Of a DNA stretch of 64,000 nt, positions 43,035 to 51,862 are shown piece by piece. The position numbers and the translations under genes were made by a program. Positions within the stretch are counted from its first letter, which is position 1. Each line of letters begins with the position of its first letter. The DNA comes from CAWFGW01 sp963815495 (lineage in GTDB: Bacteria; Bacteroidota; Bacteroidia; Cytophagales; JAAEPT01): NCBI GenBank assembly GCA_963815495.1, contig CAWFGW010000011.1, positions 1-64,000 of the forward strand, written 5' to 3'. Below the pieces are notes generated by a model. It was not told where the DNA came from. It saw only the letters and a list, made by a program, of their open reading frames with translations, and searched no databases.

Positions 43035-44355
43035 TAATTTCTATTCTAACTCGCTTAATTCGTTTTGTATTTACCGACTCAATGATGAAGTCAAACTTAC
43101 CAAAAGGAATACTTTCGCCCACATTAGGCATACTTGAATTTAACTCCAGCAGCAAACCACCTATTGACTCGCTTTCTCCTCTGGCTTCATCAAACTCATC
43201 CGGACGCAAGTTAAGAACTTTTATCACATCATGAAGTTGCGTTTTGCCTTCAAACACATACACATTATCGCTTATCTTTTTGTATTCGATTTCATCCTCA
43301 TCAAACTCATCGTTGATTTCTCCAACGATCTGTTCAATAACATCTTCTAAGGTTATTAAGCCTGAGGTGCCTCCGTACTCATCCACCACAATTGCCATAT
43401 GCACGCGCTTCTCTTGAAAGTTTCGAAGTAAATCATCTATCTTTTTACTTTCTGGGATAAAATACGCTTCTCTTAAAAGATTTTGCCAATTAAAATTTTC
43501 GTCTTGATTGACATAAGGAAGTAAATCTTTCACATATAAAATACCTTTAATGTTGTCTATTGTTTCCTCATAAACAGGAATCCGTGAGAATCCTGACTTA
43601 TTAATTTTATCCATCAATTGGTGAAAATCAATCGTATTATCAACGCCCATCACATCAATTCTGGCAATCATCACTTGAGTTACTGAAATGGTTCCGAAGT
43701 TGATGATTCCTTTTAAAATACCTCTCTCTTCTTCTGAAGTTTCCTTGTTATCAGAAGTTGCTATTTCTATTGCTTCATTCAAATCCTGCACAGAAACTTG
43801 ATACCCTTTTCGGACAATTCTCGATTCGATAATATTAGAACTGGCAATTAAAAACCAACTTATAGGACTAAATACCTTATTTGCTATTGTAAATGGATAA
43901 GCCATTGCTCGTGCAAACACCATCCCTTTTTGATTCGCATAAATTTTAGGAATCACTTCTCCATAGAAAACAATAAGAAAGGTGATGATGATAGGTCCCG
44001 ATATATTAAGCAGGTTAGCAGGATCTTTAGTGCCTGCGATTTCCCAAATCACAAAAGTAGCTAATGTGACAAAAGCAACATTGACCAAATTGTTGAAAAT
44101 CAATATTGAAGCTAATAACTTCCTAGGGTTTTGCAAAAGTTTATAAATCCGCTGGTCGCTGCTTTTTTCGCTTGTAGCACAGTCCGCAATTTGCGAACCT
44201 GTAATAGAAAAAAAAGCTACTTCAGAGCCAGAAATTAAGGCTGACAACAACAACAATATTGCCATTATACCACCACTTATCGCTAAATAAGTTGTATCTA
44301 TGGTGTCCAGCAACATTAAAAAACTAAAGGGGTCGGGATCTATCGGGGTTTCCAA
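43003..44355 (-). CDS. gldE: GldE, CorC/HlyC-like membrane protein of gliding
   Basis: 450 residues. An N-terminal DUF21 membrane domain with about four helices (LLLLSALISGSEVAFFSIT near residue 40) is followed by a CBS pair (SRIPVYEETIDNIKGILYVK; VAIVVDEYGGTSGLITLED, allowing for spelling of the first residue) and a C-terminal CorC/HlyC transporter-associated domain (NVYVFEGKTQLHDVIKVL). Paralogous to CorC/hemolysin-C proteins, but the linkage to ssb, mutY and gldD identifies it as GldE, which acts with GldD. The function is thought to be accessory to gliding/T9SS. Confidence 0.9.
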   Translation of the reverse strand: METPIDPDPFSFLMLLDTIDTTYLAISGGIMAILLLLSALISGSEVAFFSITGSQIADCATSEKSSDQRIYKLLQNPRKLLASILIFNNLVNVAFVTLATFVIWEIAGTKDPANLLNISGPIIITFLIVFYGEVIPKIYANQKGMVFARAMAYPFTIANKVFSPISWFLIASSNIIESRIVRKGYQVSVQDLNEAIEIATSDNKETSEEERGILKGIINFGTISVTQVMIARIDVMGVDNTIDFHQLMDKINKSGFSRIPVYEETIDNIKGILYVKDLLPYVNQDENFNWQNLLREAYFIPESKKIDDLLRNFQEKRVHMAIVVDEYGGTSGLITLEDVIEQIVGEINDEFDEDEIEYKKISDNVYVFEGKTQLHDVIKVLNLRPDEFDEARGESESIGGLLLELNSSMPNVGESIPFGKFDFIIESVNTKRIKRVRIEINENKELDFED

Positions 44356-44376
44356 TTAATAGAAATTAAGTTCAAC

Positions 44377-44811
44377 TTAAAACGGCAAATCATTGGTTTC
44401 ATCATCCTCTGCTGCCACTTTTGTATTGATGTTTTTAGGCTCCTCCGATGGTGCTGATGACGGTGAACTATCACCACCTTTTCCACCAAGCATTGTCATG
44501 GTTTGTCCAACAATTTCTGTTGAATATTTTGTTACACCATCTTTATCTTCGTAGGATCGTGTTTGTAGTTTTCCTTCAATGTAGACTTGACTTCCTTTTT
44601 TTAGGTATCGTTCGGAAACCTCTGCTAAACCTCTCCAAAGCACTATATTGTGCCATTCGGTTTGGTCAACACGTTCACCAGTGTTTCGATCTTTGTAAGA
44701 CTCAGTAGTGGCTAAAGAAAATCGAGCTACTTTCACCCCAGTCTCTAAAGCGCGAACTTCGGGATCTTTACCTAGATTGCCTACTAAAATTACTTTGTTT
44801 ACTCCTGCCAT
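44377..44811 (-). CDS. ssb: Single-stranded DNA-binding protein
   Basis: 144 residues: OB fold starting VNKVILVGNLGKDPEVRALE, with QTEWHNIVLWRGLAEVSERY and KGSQVYIEGKLQTRSYEDKD, then a short Gly/Ser linker and an acidic tail ending DDETNDLPF, the partner-docking tip. Placed 32 bp after mutY, same strand. Confidence 0.97.
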   Translation of the reverse strand: MAGVNKVILVGNLGKDPEVRALETGVKVARFSLATTESYKDRNTGERVDQTEWHNIVLWRGLAEVSERYLKKGSQVYIEGKLQTRSYEDKDGVTKYSTEIVGQTMTMLGGKGGDSSPSSAPSEEPKNINTKVAAEDDETNDLPF

Positions 44812-44843
44812 AGCTTAAATTACTTTGTAAAAGATAAAATTAG

Positions 44844-45896
44844 TCAAAAATAAAATTGGACCAAAAAGTTATCGATTAAAACAGACTTAGGAAGTTCTTT
44901 TATTTTATCTAGCCCATAAAACTGATACTCAGCGGATGATTTATTATCCAACTCAATTTCCCAAAAAGTACAATAAAGACGTTGATGTGATAAAATATGT
45001 TTTGCCTCCGCCACATGTTTTATACTTTTAATTTCACCACTTTTGAAAGAAGTTACTAACTCATCAGAGGAAAGCGCTTGCATTGATTCGAGTAGAGGAA
45101 ACTCATAAAGTGAAGCCCATATTTCACTTCTATCCCTCTTTTGAAGCGCTAACCTATTCCCTTTCTTAATTATTAAATAATTAAAATAGCGGTTGGTGAT
45201 TTTTATCTTTTTTAGTTTTACTGGTAATTGCCCTTGCATCTCATGGGCTCTGGCAAAACAAGTTGTTGACAAAGGACATGATGAACAGTTGGGCTTATTT
45301 GGAGTACACTGTAATGACCCAAACTCCATCATCGCCTGATTATGTAAAGCGGGTGTTTCTTTATTCAGAAGCTTGTTAGCAATGGTTGTAAACTCTTTTT
45401 TTGCGATACTCGATGAAATATCTGTTTCGACACCAAATACTCTTGCCAACACGCGAAAAACATTTCCATCCACAACTGCATAGGGTAAATTAAAAGCAAA
45501 TGATGCAATAGCAGCTGCAGTATAATCCCCCACCCCTTTCAATTTTTTAATAGCTTCATAGTCAGCTGGAAAAACGCCCTTATACTCATCTCTAATCACT
45601 TTAGCGGTTGTATGCAAATTTCTAGCACGCGAATAATAACCTAAGCCTTGCCAATCCCTTAGTATTTGTTCTTCATGAGCATTGGCCAAATCGATAATTG
45701 TCGGATAATTGTTAACAAACTTATGGTAATACGCCATACCCTGATTAACTCGAGTTTGTTGTAACATGATTTCAGACAACCATATATTATACGGATTTAT
45801 AGTATGTCGCCACGGTAAATCGCGTTTATGGCTTTGATACCATGCTATAATTGTTGTTGAAATATCTTCAAGTCTGACTTTTGAAATATGTTTCAT
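44844..45896 (-). CDS. mutY: MutY, A/G-specific adenine glycosylase
   Basis: Removes adenine mispaired with 8-oxoguanine. 350 residues. HhH-GPD domain with LSEIMLQQTRVNQGMAYYHK and the helix-hairpin-helix LKGVGDYTAAAIASFAFNLP containing the catalytic-loop Asp (VVDGNVFRVLAR). The iron-sulfur loop C-x6-C-x2-C-x5-C is complete (CTPNKPNCSSCPLSTTC). The C-terminal MutT-like domain is present (NRLALQKRDRSEIWASLYEF). First gene of the mutY-ssb-gldE-gldD-cupin run. Confidence 0.96.
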   Translation of the reverse strand: MKHISKVRLEDISTTIIAWYQSHKRDLPWRHTINPYNIWLSEIMLQQTRVNQGMAYYHKFVNNYPTIIDLANAHEEQILRDWQGLGYYSRARNLHTTAKVIRDEYKGVFPADYEAIKKLKGVGDYTAAAIASFAFNLPYAVVDGNVFRVLARVFGVETDISSSIAKKEFTTIANKLLNKETPALHNQAMMEFGSLQCTPNKPNCSSCPLSTTCFARAHEMQGQLPVKLKKIKITNRYFNYLIIKKGNRLALQKRDRSEIWASLYEFPLLESMQALSSDELVTSFKSGEIKSIKHVAEAKHILSHQRLYCTFWEIELDNKSSAEYQFYGLDKIKELPKSVLIDNFLVQFYF

Positions 45897-45999
45897 TCCG
45901 TAAAGTTGAATATTTTTTTAGTCATTTGTTTTTTATTTAGTCCTAGGGGTACTAATTTCGCAGCTTATTTGTTGTGTTAGATATTAAAATTGAAAGAAA

Positions 46000-46299
46000 G
46001 TGACTAAAGCAGAGGTAATTGCAGAGATTTCAGACAAAACAGGAATAGAAAAAACAGATGTGTCAGCAACTGTTGAAGCATTCTTTTCTGTAGTTAAGAG
46101 TTCATTGGCTGAAGGTGAAAATATTTACGTGAGAGGATTCGGAAGTTTCGTCAACAAAAAAAGAGCTAAGAAAGTAGCTCGAAACATTTCAAAAAACACG
46201 GCAATCATAATTGATGAACATTTCATCCCAAGTTTTAAGCCTTCAAAAGTTTTCGTAGAGAAAATTAAAGGAAGCTCAAAAATTAAAGACTTGAACTAA
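46000..46299 (+). CDS. HU/IHF-family DNA-binding protein
   Basis: 99 residues from an apparent GTG start. TKAEVIAEISDKTGIEKTDV at the N-terminus, the helical core, and the DNA-binding arm with IYVRGFGSFVNKKRAKKVAR are all typical. The arm reads NISKNTAIIIDEHFIPSFKP, where HU has RNPxTG..., so the usual arm-tip proline is changed; this variant is known in Bacteroidota. Likely nucleoid-associated. It diverges from mutY. Confidence 0.92.
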   Translation: MTKAEVIAEISDKTGIEKTDVSATVEAFFSVVKSSLAEGENIYVRGFGSFVNKKRAKKVARNISKNTAIIIDEHFIPSFKPSKVFVEKIKGSSKIKDLN

Positions 46300-46331
46300 T
46301 CAGAGCTTACAAAAAATACTAATTCCCGAAA

Positions 46332-47174
46332 ATGAGAAAAAGTACAATCATCAAGATAGTCCTCTCGTTGTCGGGAATTTTTATTGTAGCTTTATTATTT
46401 CGTCAACCAAAATTTATTGTTGAAGACGAAAAAAACGCGAGTTTAAGTGACTCATCTTCATCACAAAAAGAAGTTAAAAGCGACCCAACTCATCAATCTC
46501 CATTAGACGAAGCGGATCAACGGGCAATTAAAACCCTTACCTCCAAGTATTTAATTGAGACAGATTTAGAAAAAAAGTCTATATTTGCAGACTCAATTGG
46601 CGTGTACTATCGAAAATCACTTGTTTTTGATAGCTCAGCTAAATATTTCGAAGTTGCAGCGGAACTAAATACTACCGCCAAAACGTTAGAAAAAGCAGCG
46701 TTGGGAATCTTTGAAGCATTCCAAAACAGTGGAACAGCTGAAAAAAGAAAACAACTAGGTCAAAAAGCGATCGGCTTTTTGGATAAATTATTGGATTCAA
46801 ATTCGGAAAGAGCCGATTTACGAATAAAAAAGGCAGTGGTACAAGTATATACTGAACCTATGCCGATGGCTGGAATTAATGCCTTGAAGGAAATAATTGA
46901 ACAAAACCCTTCAAATGTAGAAGCAAGACTTTTCCTTGGTGAGTTTCAATTTACCGTAGGAAAATATGATAAAGCTATTGAACAATTTACAGCCGTAATC
47001 GAAATCGACCCAACTGAGTTGAAAGCACTGTTGTACTTAACAGATTGCTACTTAGCCTTAGGGCAAAAAGAAAAAGCTGAAAAGTACATCATGATATTAA
47101 AAGAACTAGAGGTATCTGACCCATACGTGAAGTCAGTTATTGAAAAGTTCGAAGCAGAGTTAAAAAAATTATAA
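46332..47174 (+). CDS. TPR protein with N-terminal membrane anchor
   Basis: 280 residues: one N-terminal hydrophobic segment (KIVLSLSGIFIVALLF), a charged linker, and a tetratricopeptide array at residues about 140-270 (RLFLGEFQFTVGKYDKAIEQ, ALLYLTDCYLALGQKEKAEK). Probably a scaffold facing the periplasm. It lies 32 bp after the HU gene and just before the 29-residue protein and RNase G genes, so the four may be co-transcribed. Partner unknown. Confidence 0.85.
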   Translation: MRKSTIIKIVLSLSGIFIVALLFRQPKFIVEDEKNASLSDSSSSQKEVKSDPTHQSPLDEADQRAIKTLTSKYLIETDLEKKSIFADSIGVYYRKSLVFDSSAKYFEVAAELNTTAKTLEKAALGIFEAFQNSGTAEKRKQLGQKAIGFLDKLLDSNSERADLRIKKAVVQVYTEPMPMAGINALKEIIEQNPSNVEARLFLGEFQFTVGKYDKAIEQFTAVIEIDPTELKALLYLTDCYLALGQKEKAEKYIMILKELEVSDPYVKSVIEKFEAELKKL

Positions 47175-47193
47175 ACATTAAACATTAAAAGTT

Positions 47194-47283
47194 ATGCCTT
47201 GCGGTAAAAAAAGAAAAAGACATAAGATCGCTACTCACAAGAGAAAGAAAAGACTTAGAAAAAACAGACATAAGAAGAAGTAA
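47194..47283 (+). CDS. 29-residue highly basic protein (AURKAIP1/COX24-like)
   Basis: ATG at 47194 to TAA at 47283, too short for usual gene finders. The product is almost only Lys/Arg/His: starts MPCGKKRKRHKIATHKRKKR and ends NRHKKK. This matches small Bacteroidota proteins often labelled AURKAIP1/COX24 domain, whose mitochondrial relative (mS38) is a ribosomal protein; a ribosome-bound role is therefore inferred. It lies between the TPR gene and the hairpin before RNase G. The recognition is from memory of the family, hence moderate confidence in name but good confidence that it is a gene. Confidence 0.75.
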   Translation: MPCGKKRKRHKIATHKRKKRLRKNRHKKK

Positions 47284-47307
47284 TTCTTCCGTCTTTTCAA
47301 TTTTTAC

Positions 47308-47334
47308 CCGAACCTAATACGTAGGTTCGGTTTT
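47308..47334 (+). terminator. Rho-independent terminator after the small basic protein
   Basis: ccgaaccta (47308-47316), a 5-nt loop, taggttcgg (47322-47330), then tttt. It separates the small-protein gene from RNase G, so RNase G may have read-through or its own promoter. Confidence 0.75.
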
Positions 47335-47360
47335 CTTGTATATACATAAACCCCACTGTT

Positions 47361-48911
47361 GTGAACGAGTTAGTAATTAACGCGAACAAAGACGGGGTAC
47401 GAATCGCATTATTAAAAGATAAAGACTTGGTGGAATGCCATGTCGAAGGAAATGATGTTAACTACGCTGTAGGTGATTTGTACCTTGGGACTATACAAAA
47501 AGTAGTTCCTGGTCTTAATGCGGCATTTGTGGATGTAGGTTATGAAAAAGATGCGTTCTTACATTACCTCGATTTGGGTCCACAATTCCGTTCACTTACC
47601 AAGTATACTAAGTCTGTTTTAAGTAAAAAACAAAACAACTATAGCCTTAAAGACTTCACGCTAGAGCCTGAAATCGAAAAACTTGGTAAGATTTCACAAG
47701 TACTCAATAAGAATCAAAAAGTACTTGTCCAAATTTCAAAAGAACCAATCTCATCCAAAGGTCCTCGTATCTCCTGTGATATTTCTATCCCGGGTAGATT
47801 CATTGTATTAGTGCCCTTTTCAAATACCATTAACGTATCTCGAAAAATAGCTGATAACGAGGAAAGAAAAAGATTAAAACGATTAGTTACCTCTATAAAG
47901 CCAGAAAATTTTGGTGTAATTATTCGAACTGTTGCTGACGGAAAAAGTGTTCAAGAGCTTGATAAAGACTTGAAAAACTGCCTTCAAAAATGGCAAGACG
48001 CAAGCAAAAATTTGCGTACCGCTGAAGCACCAGAAAAAGTATTAGGCGAAGCCAACCGCATTTCCACTATTCTAAGAGATGTATTAAACGAATCATTCGA
48101 CAGCATTGTGTTAGATAGTGAAGAAGCATACGAAGAAACCAAAACATACATTCAGCAAATAGCTCCTGACAAGGAAAAAATTGTAAAACTCCATAATGGA
48201 AAAGCAAAACTTTTTGAAGTCAAGGGGATTGAAAAACAGATTAAGACCCTTTTTGGAAAATCTGTAAGTATGCCATCGGGAGGTTATTTAATTATTGAAC
48301 ACACCGAAGCATTGCACGTTGTTGATGTAAACAGTGGAAACAAATCTGCCCAGCAAAAAGATCAAGAAAACACGGCATTAAGCACCAACTTATCAGCTGT
48401 ACAAGAAGTAGCTAGACAATTACGCCTTCGAGATATGGGTGGAATTATTGTGGTTGACTTCATTGATATGAAAAGTGCTGAAAATCGTAAAACTGTCTAT
48501 GATGCAATGCGTGAAGCTATGCAGGAGGACAAAGCGAAGTCAGTCGTTCTTCCGCTCTCAAAATTTGGTTTATTACAAATCACACGTCAGCGAGTTCGCC
48601 CTGAACTAAACATCACCACGAAAGAAACATGTCCTTCTTGTAACGGCACTGGATCCATATCAGCAAGTATAGCTGTATCCAGTATTATTGAAGAAAACAT
48701 TGAATATGTGTTAACAAAGCAAAACGAAAAAAGTCTTACTGTGAGTATGCATCCTTTCTTACATGCTTACTTCACAAAAGGGATTCTTTCAAAGCAGGTG
48801 AAGTGGTTCTTAAAGTATAAAAAATGGATCTCAATTCTTCCAGATACTTCTTTGGGTTTGGTTGAATTTCATATACACAACCAACTCGGTGAAGAAATAG
48901 AAATATTATAA
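47361..48911 (+). CDS. rng: Ribonuclease E/G family
   Basis: Endoribonuclease for rRNA processing and mRNA decay. 516 residues, RNase G length, without the long RNase E scaffold tail. N-terminal S1-like domain (VGDLYLGTIQKVVPGLNAAF with VDVGYEKDAFLH), catalytic DNase I-like region with HVVDVNSGNKSAQQKD and IVVDFIDMKS, and the Zn-link CPSCNGTG. Apparent GTG start (VNELVINANKDGVRIALLKD). It comes 27 bp after a hairpin terminator. Confidence 0.94.
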   Translation: MNELVINANKDGVRIALLKDKDLVECHVEGNDVNYAVGDLYLGTIQKVVPGLNAAFVDVGYEKDAFLHYLDLGPQFRSLTKYTKSVLSKKQNNYSLKDFTLEPEIEKLGKISQVLNKNQKVLVQISKEPISSKGPRISCDISIPGRFIVLVPFSNTINVSRKIADNEERKRLKRLVTSIKPENFGVIIRTVADGKSVQELDKDLKNCLQKWQDASKNLRTAEAPEKVLGEANRISTILRDVLNESFDSIVLDSEEAYEETKTYIQQIAPDKEKIVKLHNGKAKLFEVKGIEKQIKTLFGKSVSMPSGGYLIIEHTEALHVVDVNSGNKSAQQKDQENTALSTNLSAVQEVARQLRLRDMGGIIVVDFIDMKSAENRKTVYDAMREAMQEDKAKSVVLPLSKFGLLQITRQRVRPELNITTKETCPSCNGTGSISASIAVSSIIEENIEYVLTKQNEKSLTVSMHPFLHAYFTKGILSKQVKWFLKYKKWISILPDTSLGLVEFHIHNQLGEEIEIL

Positions 48912-48916
48912 AACTA

Positions 48917-48946
48917 AATAGGTCTCAAATAATTTTGAGACCTATT
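48917..48946. terminator. Bidirectional terminator
   Basis: aataggtctcaaa and tttgagacctatt form a 13-bp perfect stem with a 4-nt loop between the convergent rng gene and the small minus-strand gene. It is flanked by A/T-rich runs on both sides, so it could serve both strands. Confidence 0.8.
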
Positions 48947-48949
48947 ATA

Positions 48950-49177
48950 TTATAAACTTTTTACTCTTTTAATTAACTCTACACACACTTCATAATTTTC
49001 TTCTGCCTCATAGTGTTCTAGTAAAGTTGTTAAAAATTCTTTGTCAGTTCTGAACGGATTCGTTTCAGAAATTTTTCCTTGGTTCATAATTGTTAAGTAC
49101 AAATTGAACTTGTAAGGATCTGGATCTTGGTGAATAGAATCCGAAAGCTGTTTGATATCTAATCTTGCCATACCCAA
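48950..49177 (-). CDS. Small protein of unknown function
   Basis: 75 residues (73 from the second Met). No family recognised. Predominantly helical and acidic-polar: RLDIKQLSDSIHQDPDPYKF and LTTLLEHYEAEENYEVCVEL. A shared terminator follows directly, supporting a real transcript. Start could be Met1 or Met3. Confidence 0.6.
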   Translation of the reverse strand: MGMARLDIKQLSDSIHQDPDPYKFNLYLTIMNQGKISETNPFRTDKEFLTTLLEHYEAEENYEVCVELIKRVKSL

Positions 49178-49261
49178 ATGTACGCAAGGTTATACTCAGA
49201 TTTTCACAAATTCGACTAGATTTCTAAATTGGACGACCAACATATGTTTTAACTACTTGAA

Positions 49262-50056
49262 TCAGGGGAAATCAACCTTCGATTCGTTCCAGATTTTGTC
49301 CATTTCTCGTAAAGTCATGTCTTGCAACTCTTTACCTTGCTCTTTTACTTGCTTTTCGAGATAATTAAATCGGTTTATGAATTTCTTATTTGTTTTTTCC
49401 AAAGCCTGTTCAGGATCAATATTCATAAATCGCGAGTAGTTAATTAGTGAAAATAATAAGTCTCCAAATTCTTTTTCCTTCTCAGGTCCTTCAGCCGCCT
49501 CTTTAAACTCTTGCAATTCCTCCTGAACCTTTTCCCATACTTGACTTTTATCATCCCAGTCAAACCCCGCTCCTCGTGCCTTAGATTGCACGCGTACTGC
49601 TTTAGTCATCGCAGGTAACGATTTTGGCACCCCACCTAAAACCGTTTTATTACCTTCTTTCTTCTTTAACTGTTCCCAGTTTTTCTTCACATCTTCTTCA
49701 TTTTGCACGTCTACATCACCATAAATATGCGGGTGACGGTGAATCATCTTTTCACAAATGCCATTCAACACATCACCAATATGAAATTGGTTTGTTTCAG
49801 AAGCTATGCGAGAATAAAAAACAAGGTGTAACAAAATATCCCCCAACTCTTTTTTTACTTCTTGAACATTGCCTTCAATTATAGCATCGGAAAGTTCATA
49901 GACTTCTTCAATAGTTAAATGTCGAATGGATTCCAACGTCTGTTTTTGATCCCACGGACAATTTAACCGTAGTTCATCCATGATGGTTAATAAACGATCA
50001 AACGCTATTAATTTCTCTTCTCGTAGCTTATCTTTTTCTGGAATTATTTTTGGCAT
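49262..50056 (-). CDS. mazG: MazG, nucleoside triphosphate pyrophosphohydrolase
   Basis: Hydrolyses NTPs and dNTPs to monophosphates, a house-cleaning role. 264 residues from the ATG at 50054-50056. The open frame extends 18 codons further to 50110, but only the later start gives family length. Two MazG domains: the first with LRLNCPWDQKQTLESIRHLT, EEVYELSDAI and KKELGDILLHLVFYSRIA, the second with KVQEELQEFKEAAE and KEFGDLLFSLINYSRF. The paired EExxE/ExxD metal-binding residues are present. Confidence 0.94.
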   Translation of the reverse strand: MPKIIPEKDKLREEKLIAFDRLLTIMDELRLNCPWDQKQTLESIRHLTIEEVYELSDAIIEGNVQEVKKELGDILLHLVFYSRIASETNQFHIGDVLNGICEKMIHRHPHIYGDVDVQNEEDVKKNWEQLKKKEGNKTVLGGVPKSLPAMTKAVRVQSKARGAGFDWDDKSQVWEKVQEELQEFKEAAEGPEKEKEFGDLLFSLINYSRFMNIDPEQALEKTNKKFINRFNYLEKQVKEQGKELQDMTLREMDKIWNESKVDFP

Positions 50057-50209
50057 CGTGCAGTGTTTCCTTAAAAATGATAAATCTTCGAATAGATGAA
50101 AAGGAAACAAACTATTAATCGTTAAACAACTTCCCTCTAGATGATTTTAATCAAATGAAACTTATCCGTTGACCGATTAGTTATTCATTAAATATACTTA
50201 AATTTACGC

Positions 50210-50453
50210 CATGCAAAGTACGCTACTTATTACTATCGGTTTATCCATCGCCCTAGTTGCGCTGTATTTCATTTTCATGTCTGTGCGGATTTTAATTCTG
50301 AAAAATGGACAGTTCAAAGGTACCTGCGCATCACAAAGTCCTTTTTTGAGAAATGAAGGCACAACTTGTGGGTTTTGCGGTAAAGATATTGGCAGCTGTG
50401 AAAACGAAGATGAAAACGAACCAGAAGTCACTAAAGTGCTTTCTAAATTTTAA
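50210..50453 (+). CDS. Small membrane protein with Cys motif
   Basis: 80 residues (coding begins with ATG at 50211). One N-terminal membrane helix (LLITIGLSIALVALYFIFMS), then a soluble tail with GTCASQSPFLRNEGTTCGFC and GKDIGSC: four cysteines that could bind metal or an Fe-S cluster. Similar small proteins precede glmM in other Bacteroidota, as I recall. It lies just upstream of glmM. Function unknown. Confidence 0.75.
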
Positions 50454-50473
50454 AGTTTAACTACTCGCTTCCC

Positions 50474-51862
50474 TTGACACTTATTAAATCTATATCAGGT
50501 ATCCGCGGCACCATTGGTGGCAAACCTGGAGAGAACCTTACTCCCATTGACGCTGTAAAATTTGCTTGTGCTTATGGCACATGGCTCCTAAACGCTGGAA
50601 AAACTCCAAAAGTGGTCATCGGTAGAGATGCCCGTCTTTCGGGAAAAATGATTTCAGACTTAGTATGCAGTTCGCTAATCGGCTTAGGAATTGATGTCGT
50701 TGATTTAGGTTTATCAACCACTCCTACGGTTGAAATAGCCGTACCGATAGAAAATGCTGGTGGCGGAATTATTCTCACCGCCAGTCATAACCCTGCTCAG
50801 TGGAATGCCTTAAAGTTGCTGAATGAAAAAGGGGAATTTATTTCTGGTGCTGAAGGTGAGGCGCTTTTAGAAATCGCAGAAAAAGAAGCCTTTAATTTCA
50901 TTGATGTCCACCACTTGGGTACCGTGACCAATGACGACTCATACATTCAAAAACACATCGACTTAATTTTACAATTAGATTTAGTAGATATTGAAGCCAT
51001 AAAATCCTGCAAATTTAAAGTAGTAGTAGATGCCGTAAATTCATCTGGAGGAATCGCAGTACCCGCATTACTTGAGCAATTGGGAGTAGAAGTAGAAAAA
51101 CTCTACTGTGATCCAACCGGTAAATTCCCTCACAACCCCGAACCACTTCCTGAACACCTCACCGAGATAAGTAACATCCTCAAAAAAGGCAGCTATGATT
51201 TGGGCATCGTAGTAGACCCCGATGTGGATCGCCTGGCTTTTGTAAGTGAAGATGGCGAATTGTTTGGTGAGGAATACACGCTTGTCGCTATTGCTGACTA
51301 CGTATTAAAACACACTCCATCAGCTACCGTTTCTAACCTTTCTTCTACCCGTGCTTTACGAGACGTGACTCAAAAAGCAGGACAAGTATACGAACCATCA
51401 GCCGTAGGAGAAGTGAATGTCGTTACTAAAATGAAGGAACTAGGTGCTAAAATTGGCGGTGAAGGTAATGGCGGAATTATTTATCCTGAATTGCATTATG
51501 GAAGAGATTCTTTAGTAGGTATTGCACTTTTCTTAACTCACCTGGCTAAAGAAGGAAAAACAGTTTCTCAGTTGAGGGCTACATATCCTTCTTATCACAT
51601 GTCAAAAAACAAAATTGAACTCACGCCAGAAATCGATGTAGATGAGGTGTTAGTACAAATTCAAAAAAAATATAAAAACGAACAGATAAATAGTGTTGAC
51701 GGAGTTAAAATTGACTTTGAAAACCAATGGGTTCACTTGCGAAAATCGAATACGGAACCCATTATTCGTATTTATTCAGAATCTGATTCGGTAGCAACAG
51801 CGGATTATCTGGCTCAAAAAATTATTCAAGACATCAAGGAAATAATCACTTCGAAAGCCTAA
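50474..51862 (+). CDS. glmM: GlmM-type phosphoglucosamine mutase
   Basis: Converts glucosamine-6-P to glucosamine-1-P for UDP-GlcNAc synthesis, feeding the wall genes of region 1. 462 residues. TTG appears to be the start (LTLIKSISGIRGTIGG). Active-site phosphoserine loop IILTASHNPAQWN, metal-binding DPDVDRLAF, sugar-binding GEGNGGIIYPELHYGRDSL, phosphate-binding RKSNTEPIIRIYSE. Phosphoglucomutase/phosphomannomutase activity cannot be excluded from sequence alone. It overlaps the next gene by 1 bp. Confidence 0.9.
   Translation: MTLIKSISGIRGTIGGKPGENLTPIDAVKFACAYGTWLLNAGKTPKVVIGRDARLSGKMISDLVCSSLIGLGIDVVDLGLSTTPTVEIAVPIENAGGGIILTASHNPAQWNALKLLNEKGEFISGAEGEALLEIAEKEAFNFIDVHHLGTVTNDDSYIQKHIDLILQLDLVDIEAIKSCKFKVVVDAVNSSGGIAVPALLEQLGVEVEKLYCDPTGKFPHNPEPLPEHLTEISNILKKGSYDLGIVVDPDVDRLAFVSEDGELFGEEYTLVAIADYVLKHTPSATVSNLSSTRALRDVTQKAGQVYEPSAVGEVNVVTKMKELGAKIGGEGNGGIIYPELHYGRDSLVGIALFLTHLAKEGKTVSQLRATYPSYHMSKNKIELTPEIDVDEVLVQIQKKYKNEQINSVDGVKIDFENQWVHLRKSNTEPIIRIYSESDSVATADYLAQKIIQDIKEIITSKA

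Noticed and set aside
49262..50110. MazG start at 50110
   Set aside because: The extra 18 codons (FPFHLFEDLSFLRKHC...) are unlike MazG N-termini. The ATG at 50056 gives the usual length.
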